DNA from: Pseudarthrobacter siccitolerans
GTDB taxonomy: Bacteria > Actinomycetota > Actinomycetes > Actinomycetales > Micrococcaceae
Reading direction: 5' to 3'
Length of the DNA: 64,000 bases
Assembly (NCBI RefSeq): GCF_001046895.1
Contig: NZ_CAQI01000042.1
Span: 1 to 64,000 of the forward strand
Below are positions 60,028 through 64,000 of this stretch, one piece after another; positions within the stretch are counted from its first letter, which is position 1; the number at the start of each line of letters is the position of its first letter. The notes under the pieces were generated by a model that worked only from the letters and a program-made list of their open reading frames with translations, made no database searches and was not told the origin of the DNA. A program made the position numbers and the translations under genes.

Positions 60028-62154
60028 ATGGTTGCTGATCATTCAGCACAGCCACTGCTGGATCTGCCTGCAACTGTGCAGCCATCCCTGCTGCAGGGTT
60101 TTCCGGACCGGAAACACCAGGCGGGGCCGCAGTTCGCGGAGCACCTGCCGGTGGCGCGTGTCCTTGTTGAGTCCTCCCTGCCCCATTTGGACCGGCCCTT
60201 CGATTACGGCGTCCCGGCCGCCCTCGATGCGGACGCCCGGCCCGGGGTCCGGGTCAAGGTCAAGTTCAACGGCCAGGACCTCAGCGGCTTCATCTTGGAA
60301 CGGGTGGCGGAGTCCGACGCCGGCCACACCCTCCTGCCGCTGACTAAGGTGGTTTCCCCGGTTCCGGTCCTGACGCCCGAAATCCGCGACCTCGCAACCG
60401 CCGTTGCCGCGCGCTATGCCGGAACGGTGAGCGATGTTCTCCGCGTCGCCATTCCGCCGCGGGTGGCCCGGCTGGAGAAAACCTTTCCGCGTATCCAGGA
60501 ACCAGCAGCTGAGGCCGCGGTGCGCCTGCCGGATAGTACCGGGGCGGACGTGCTGCAGAGCGCCTGGATGGACTACCGCAACGGTCCTGCCTTCCTGCGC
60601 CACCTCACTGAAGGCGGGGCGCCGCGCGCTGTGCTCAACCCGCTCCGGGCGTTCGGCCCGGCGGGCTGGCACCAGCTGGTGGCCCACGTGCTGGCCGCCG
60701 CTTTCGCGTCGGGCCGGGGTGCCCTGGTGGTGGTGCCGGACAACCGGGACCTTGACCTGCTTGAAGGCGCAGTAAAGGGCCTGTTGCCCGAAGATGCCGT
60801 AGCCCGGTTGACGGCAGAGGACGGGCCCACTCCCCGCTACCAGAACTTCCTGCGCCTCCTCGCCGGCACAGCGCGGGTGGCCATCGGCACCAGGTCGGCT
60901 GCCTACGCACCCGTTAAGGACCTGGGTCTCGTTGTTTGTTGGGACGACGGCGACGACCTCCACATCGAGCAGCGGGCGCCGTACGCGCACGCCCGGGAGG
61001 TGCTGCTCCTGCGCGCCGAACAGGCAGGGGCAGCATGCCTTCTGGCCGGGCACACCCGCAGCACCGAAGTCCAGCGGCTGGTGGAAACCGGCTGGGTGCT
61101 TCCGGTCGAGGCGGAGCGGAGCGTTGTCCGGCGCACTGTCCCGCGGGTGGTGAACACCGCCGACAGTTTCGAACAGGAACGGGATCCGCTCGCCCGGATT
61201 GCCCGCCTGCCCGGCGCCGCCTGGCGCGCTGCGAAACAAGGTCTCGAGCTGGGGCCGGTCCTGGTCCAGGTGGCACGGGCAGGCTACGTGCCCTCGCTGG
61301 TGTGCGAAACCTGCAGGGAGCCCGCCCGCTGCGGAACCTGCCAGGGGCCGCTGGCGCTGGCCGGAGGCGCTTCCGCGGTTCCGCAATGCCGGTGGTGCTC
61401 CACCCCGGCACTTGACTGGGGCTGTTCCCACTGCGGCGGCCGGAGGCTCCGCAAGGGTGCCACCGGAGTGATGCGGACAGCCGAGGAACTGGGGCGCGGC
61501 TTCCCGGGGAAAACCGTCATCACGTCCTCCGGAGACCACGTCAAAGCCAGCGTAGGCCCGGGCAAGTCGTTGGTAGTGGCCACCGTGGGTGCGGAGCCCG
61601 TGGCTGAGGGCGGCTACGCGGCGGCTCTGCTCCTGGACGGCGACTCGCTGCTGCGGCGGGAAAACCTCCGGGCCGGCGAGGACACGGTGCGCCGCTGGTT
61701 CAATGCCGCCGCCCTGGTGCGGCCCGCGTCCGACGGCGGGCTGGTGGTTATCACGGCCTCGGAGACGTCCGCTGTGGGTGCCCTGCTCCGCTGGGATCCT
61801 GCGGGTTACGCCCGGCGGGAACTGTCCCTTCGTATGGAACTGCAACTGCCGCCGGCGGTACGGATTGCCTCGGTCACCGGCCCCCGGCCCGCCGTCGAAC
61901 ACTTCACCGCCGAAGTGGCTGCGCAACTGGAACCGGGCGGGATTAAGCTGCGCACCGCCGGGCCTGCCCCGGTGGTCCTTAGCGGACCGCCCTCATCGCG
62001 CCGCGCGGCAGAGGACGTCCGCACCCTCCTGTTTTTCCCCTACGCCCAGGCGGCGCCTGTCACCCGGGTCCTGCGCGCAACCCGGTCGGCGACGGCCGCA
62101 AAACGGAGCGCGGAACCCGTCCAGCTCCGCCTCGACGGCGTGGACGTCCTCTAG
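60028..62154 (+). CDS. priA: Primosomal protein N' (PriA), actinobacterial form without an ATPase motor
   Basis: Replication-restart protein homologue. 708 residues: N-terminal DNA-binding domain (about 40-140; VLVESSLPHLDRPFDYGVP), the remnant helicase lobes, and four CxxC pairs for two zinc sites (CETC at about 426-429, CGTC, CRWC, CSHC), then the C-terminal domain. The Walker A motif GxTGSGKT is absent; the matching region reads AAAFASGRGALVV. The DEEH box is changed to WDDGDDLHI. It therefore cannot be a normal helicase. This loss is common to actinobacterial PriA-like proteins. ATG 60028 with GGAGGTAG upstream. Confidence 0.93.
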   Translation: MVADHSAQPLLDLPATVQPSLLQGFPDRKHQAGPQFAEHLPVARVLVESSLPHLDRPFDYGVPAALDADARPGVRVKVKFNGQDLSGFILERVAESDAGHTLLPLTKVVSPVPVLTPEIRDLATAVAARYAGTVSDVLRVAIPPRVARLEKTFPRIQEPAAEAAVRLPDSTGADVLQSAWMDYRNGPAFLRHLTEGGAPRAVLNPLRAFGPAGWHQLVAHVLAAAFASGRGALVVVPDNRDLDLLEGAVKGLLPEDAVARLTAEDGPTPRYQNFLRLLAGTARVAIGTRSAAYAPVKDLGLVVCWDDGDDLHIEQRAPYAHAREVLLLRAEQAGAACLLAGHTRSTEVQRLVETGWVLPVEAERSVVRRTVPRVVNTADSFEQERDPLARIARLPGAAWRAAKQGLELGPVLVQVARAGYVPSLVCETCREPARCGTCQGPLALAGGASAVPQCRWCSTPALDWGCSHCGGRRLRKGATGVMRTAEELGRGFPGKTVITSSGDHVKASVGPGKSLVVATVGAEPVAEGGYAAALLLDGDSLLRRENLRAGEDTVRRWFNAAALVRPASDGGLVVITASETSAVGALLRWDPAGYARRELSLRMELQLPPAVRIASVTGPRPAVEHFTAEVAAQLEPGGIKLRTAGPAPVVLSGPPSSRRAAEDVRTLLFFPYAQAAPVTRVLRATRSATAAKRSAEPVQLRLDGVDVL

Positions 62155-62165
62155 CCGCGGCGCTG

Positions 62166-63248
62166 TTACTTCCTGCCGCGGCGCCGGGCGATGATGTCGT
62201 GTGCCACGTCCACCAGCTGGCGGGCCGATTCGTCCCACGTGAACTCACGGGCTCGGGCCAGGGAGCGCCGCGAGGCGTCCTCCCACCGTTCCCGGTCCTT
62301 CAGCTTCGCCACGGCAGCGGCGAACTGTTCGGGCGAGGCCGGATCAACATAGCTGGCGGCGCCACCGCCCACTTCCCGGAAGATGGGAATGTCACTGGCA
62401 ATGACCGGTGTGCCCAGGGCCATGGCCTCAACGAGCGGCAGGCCGTAGCCTTCGGCCCGGGAGAGGCTCACCAGCGCCGTAGCGGTGGTCAGGAAGGCTG
62501 CGTACTCCTTGTCCGTAACCCCGTTGTGGAACACCACGTGCGCTCCGGACGGGACCAGCTTTTCCAGCTCTGCGCGGCGCTGCGGAGTGATCCGGCTCAG
62601 CAGGTGAAGCGTGTAGCCGGGCAGGGAAGCCATCCCCGCCACCATGGTTTCCACATTCTTATAGGGCATAAACGAACCCATGTAGACAATCGAGGGTTCG
62701 GCGCCCGCTTCCGGTTTCCTCGGTTCCGCAGCGGGTTGCGGTGCGTTGCCGATGATCCTGACCGGCCGCCGCGTCAGCCGGTACTTTGCCATCAGGGCCT
62801 CGGTGGTCCTGCTGACGGTTGCCACCGCATCTGCCCGGTTGAGCAGGAGCCGCTGCGGCCAGAAAGCCCTGTGGTACAGCCGCCACAGGATCCGGACCGG
62901 GGCGGGCAGGAATCCCGGCGGCTCAGGGTGCTCGTAATAGATGAGGTCGTGCAACGTCAGGACCAGCCCGTACTTCCGGCCCCAGGTGCCCATTGTCTGC
63001 ATAGGGCAGACCACCACGTCCGCGCCCAGCGGGTTCACCTTGCGGGCCACCAACAGTTCGGCGGGGGACAGGGGACTGTTGATCAGCGTGTAGGGCACGT
63101 CCGGCAGCAGCGCGAGTTGCCGGAGGTCCGAAACCAGCATGGAGACGTCAGCGATTTTGGCGGTGGCCTCGATCAGGCTTGCGCCGTAACGGCTGATGCC
63201 GTCGTGGTGGTCGGTCCTGGTAAAACGTGCGTCGATGACTATCTTCAC
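62166..63248 (-). CDS. GT4-family glycosyltransferase
   Basis: 360-residue GT-B-fold retaining glycosyltransferase. The N-terminal acceptor lobe (1-165) begins MKIVIDARFTR and contains TLHDLIYYEHPEPPG. The C-terminal nucleotide-sugar lobe has PSIVYMGSFMPYKNVETMV near 185-205 and the E-x7-E motif EGYGLPLVEAMALGTPVIASD near 268-288. No signal peptide or membrane segment. Donor and acceptor are unknown. GTG 63248 overlaps the upstream hydrolase stop (GTGA), so the two are a coupled pair. It converges on priA with an 11-bp gap. Confidence 0.9.
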   Translation of the reverse strand: MKIVIDARFTRTDHHDGISRYGASLIEATAKIADVSMLVSDLRQLALLPDVPYTLINSPLSPAELLVARKVNPLGADVVVCPMQTMGTWGRKYGLVLTLHDLIYYEHPEPPGFLPAPVRILWRLYHRAFWPQRLLLNRADAVATVSRTTEALMAKYRLTRRPVRIIGNAPQPAAEPRKPEAGAEPSIVYMGSFMPYKNVETMVAGMASLPGYTLHLLSRITPQRRAELEKLVPSGAHVVFHNGVTDKEYAAFLTTATALVSLSRAEGYGLPLVEAMALGTPVIASDIPIFREVGGGAASYVDPASPEQFAAAVAKLKDRERWEDASRRSLARAREFTWDESARQLVDVAHDIIARRRGRK

Positions 63249-64000
63249 GCGGGATGGTCCTTAAGGAAGCTGCGGATGTACCGTGCGGCCGGCTCTGGCG
63301 TCTCGTAGTGGATCAAATGGCCGACGCCCTGAATGACCTGGAGTTCCCCGTCCGGCAGCAGCTCAAGAAGCCGGTGCTGGTCAGGGAGCGTTGCGATTTC
63401 GTCCTTTTCGCCGGCGATCAGAAGCACGGGAAGCTGCAGGCGGGGGGCCACCTCTGCAACGTGGCTGCTGACGGAGGCGGTGAAGGACTCCAGGAGGCTG
63501 TCCCTGCTGGCGAACGCGCTGAAGTAGGCGTGGTGCTGGCCGTGGATAAACCGCCGCACCTCCGGGTCTTTCGTCTTGGCCATGGTCTCGCTCATGACCC
63601 GCACGATCACCGGGTTCCGCAGCAGTGCCTGCCCCAACGGGCCGGGAAGCCGGGCGGCCAGCTTGTAGTACAGCACCGCCAGCCTGGTCATGATGCCCTT
63701 GGGCCCCTCGAGGGCCGGCGCGGCAATGGGATTGATAAGGATCAGCGGCTGTACGGCGCCCGGATGGTCCGCCACGAAGTGCGCCGCGATGATGGACCCG
63801 AAGGAGTGCCCCAGGAGAACCGTGTCCGGCCCGAGACCCAGGGCCGCCATGAACCCGCCGATGAACGCTCCGTAACCGGCCACCGTGTGGCCGCCCGGCC
63901 CGAACGCCTCTGAACTGCCGAAACCTGGCAGGTCAGGCATGACGATGCGCATGTCAGGAAGCTGGTCGGCCACGCGCAGCAGTCCGTGATGGTCTCCGCG
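63245..64000 (-). CDS. Alpha/beta-fold hydrolase (5' end outside the window)
   Basis: The visible 251 residues run in frame to the last base, so the N-terminus is cut. It reads GDHHGLLRVADQLPDMR and then VMPDLPGFGSSE, the strands before the nucleophile. Nucleophile Ser in GHSFGSIIA, acid near GEKDEIA and His in GVGHLIHYETP complete the alpha/beta-hydrolase triad. A helical cap lies between. Close to lipase/esterase-like EstB or haloalkane-dehalogenase-like branches, but the substrate is unknown. An internal GTG at 63973 would be a false start, since upstream family sequence continues. Coupled to the GT4 gene by GTGA. Confidence 0.88.
   Translation of the reverse strand, partial: RGDHHGLLRVADQLPDMRIVMPDLPGFGSSEAFGPGGHTVAGYGAFIGGFMAALGLGPDTVLLGHSFGSIIAAHFVADHPGAVQPLILINPIAAPALEGPKGIMTRLAVLYYKLAARLPGPLGQALLRNPVIVRVMSETMAKTKDPEVRRFIHGQHHAYFSAFASRDSLLESFTASVSSHVAEVAPRLQLPVLLIAGEKDEIATLPDQHRLLELLPDGELQVIQGVGHLIHYETPEPAARYIRSFLKDHPA

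Overview
This window is a GC-rich chromosomal segment whose gene content and order fit an actinobacterium of the Micrococcaceae, most likely Arthrobacter or Pseudarthrobacter. That placement is inferred from gene order, the MurT/GatD pair, actinobacterial integration host factor, the motor-less PriA, a Vms1-like release factor, and frequent GTG and TTG starts. The DNA is almost fully coding. No intergenic gap exceeds about 210 bp, and I found no tRNA, rRNA, CRISPR array, insertion sequence or prophage.

Layout. (1) 1-6.4 kb: a long palindrome at the left edge, an M3 oligopeptidase, a CapA-like lipoprotein, the murT-gatD peptidoglycan amidation pair, and pdxT. (2) 6.4-13.1 kb: yebC, ruvC, ruvAB, then yajC-secD-secF, closed by a 21-bp perfect hairpin. 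(3) 13.2-21.7 kb: the stringent-response enzyme relA, an AbiEi-like gene overlapping its 3' end in antisense, a DUF349 protein, a membrane cyclophilin, hisS and an APC permease. (4) 21.9-31.1 kb: aspS, a GNAT protein, a Vms1/eRF1-like peptidyl-tRNA hydrolase, rarA, rpsD, a DUF948/DUF6167-like pair and alaS. (5) 31.1-38.9 kb: one tightly overlapped run ruvX-mltG-aroE-aroC-aroK-aroB-TPR gene, then efp-nusB, closed by a 23-bp perfect hairpin. (6) 38.9-45.6 kb: an accessory catabolic island. It holds a GntR regulator, a sugar-phosphate isomerase/epimerase, a DhaK-DhaL kinase, an RpiB-like isomerase, a 3-hydroxyacyl-CoA-dehydrogenase-like oxidoreductase, a deletion-scarred SDR/MFS pair and a divergent triosephosphate-isomerase homologue. 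(7) 45.6-55.9 kb: a PrsW-like protease facing the pyrimidine operon pyrR-pyrB-pyrC-(PH-like)-carA-carB-pyrF. (8) 56.1-62.2 kb: mihF-gmk-rpoZ-coaBC-metK-priA. (9) 62.2-64 kb: a GT4 glycosyltransferase and an alpha/beta hydrolase cut by the window edge, both on the minus strand.

How the genes work together. Most of the window is housekeeping: translation, recombination, protein export, shikimate and pyrimidine synthesis, cofactors. Many neighbours share stop/start overlaps (ATGA, GTGA, TGATG, TAATG), which implies translational coupling. The most distinctive part is the island at 38.9-45.6 kb, which looks like a C4-polyol (tetritol/erythrulose) catabolic cluster feeding D-erythrose 4-phosphate into the pentose phosphate pathway. 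Two copies of the same 13-bp operator sit in inverted orientation before its regulator and before its first enzyme. Its dehydrogenase and transporter have been fused and truncated by deletions. A strong match to the PyrR RNA-binding loop lies directly in front of the pyrR ribosome binding site and also fixes the pyrR start codon.
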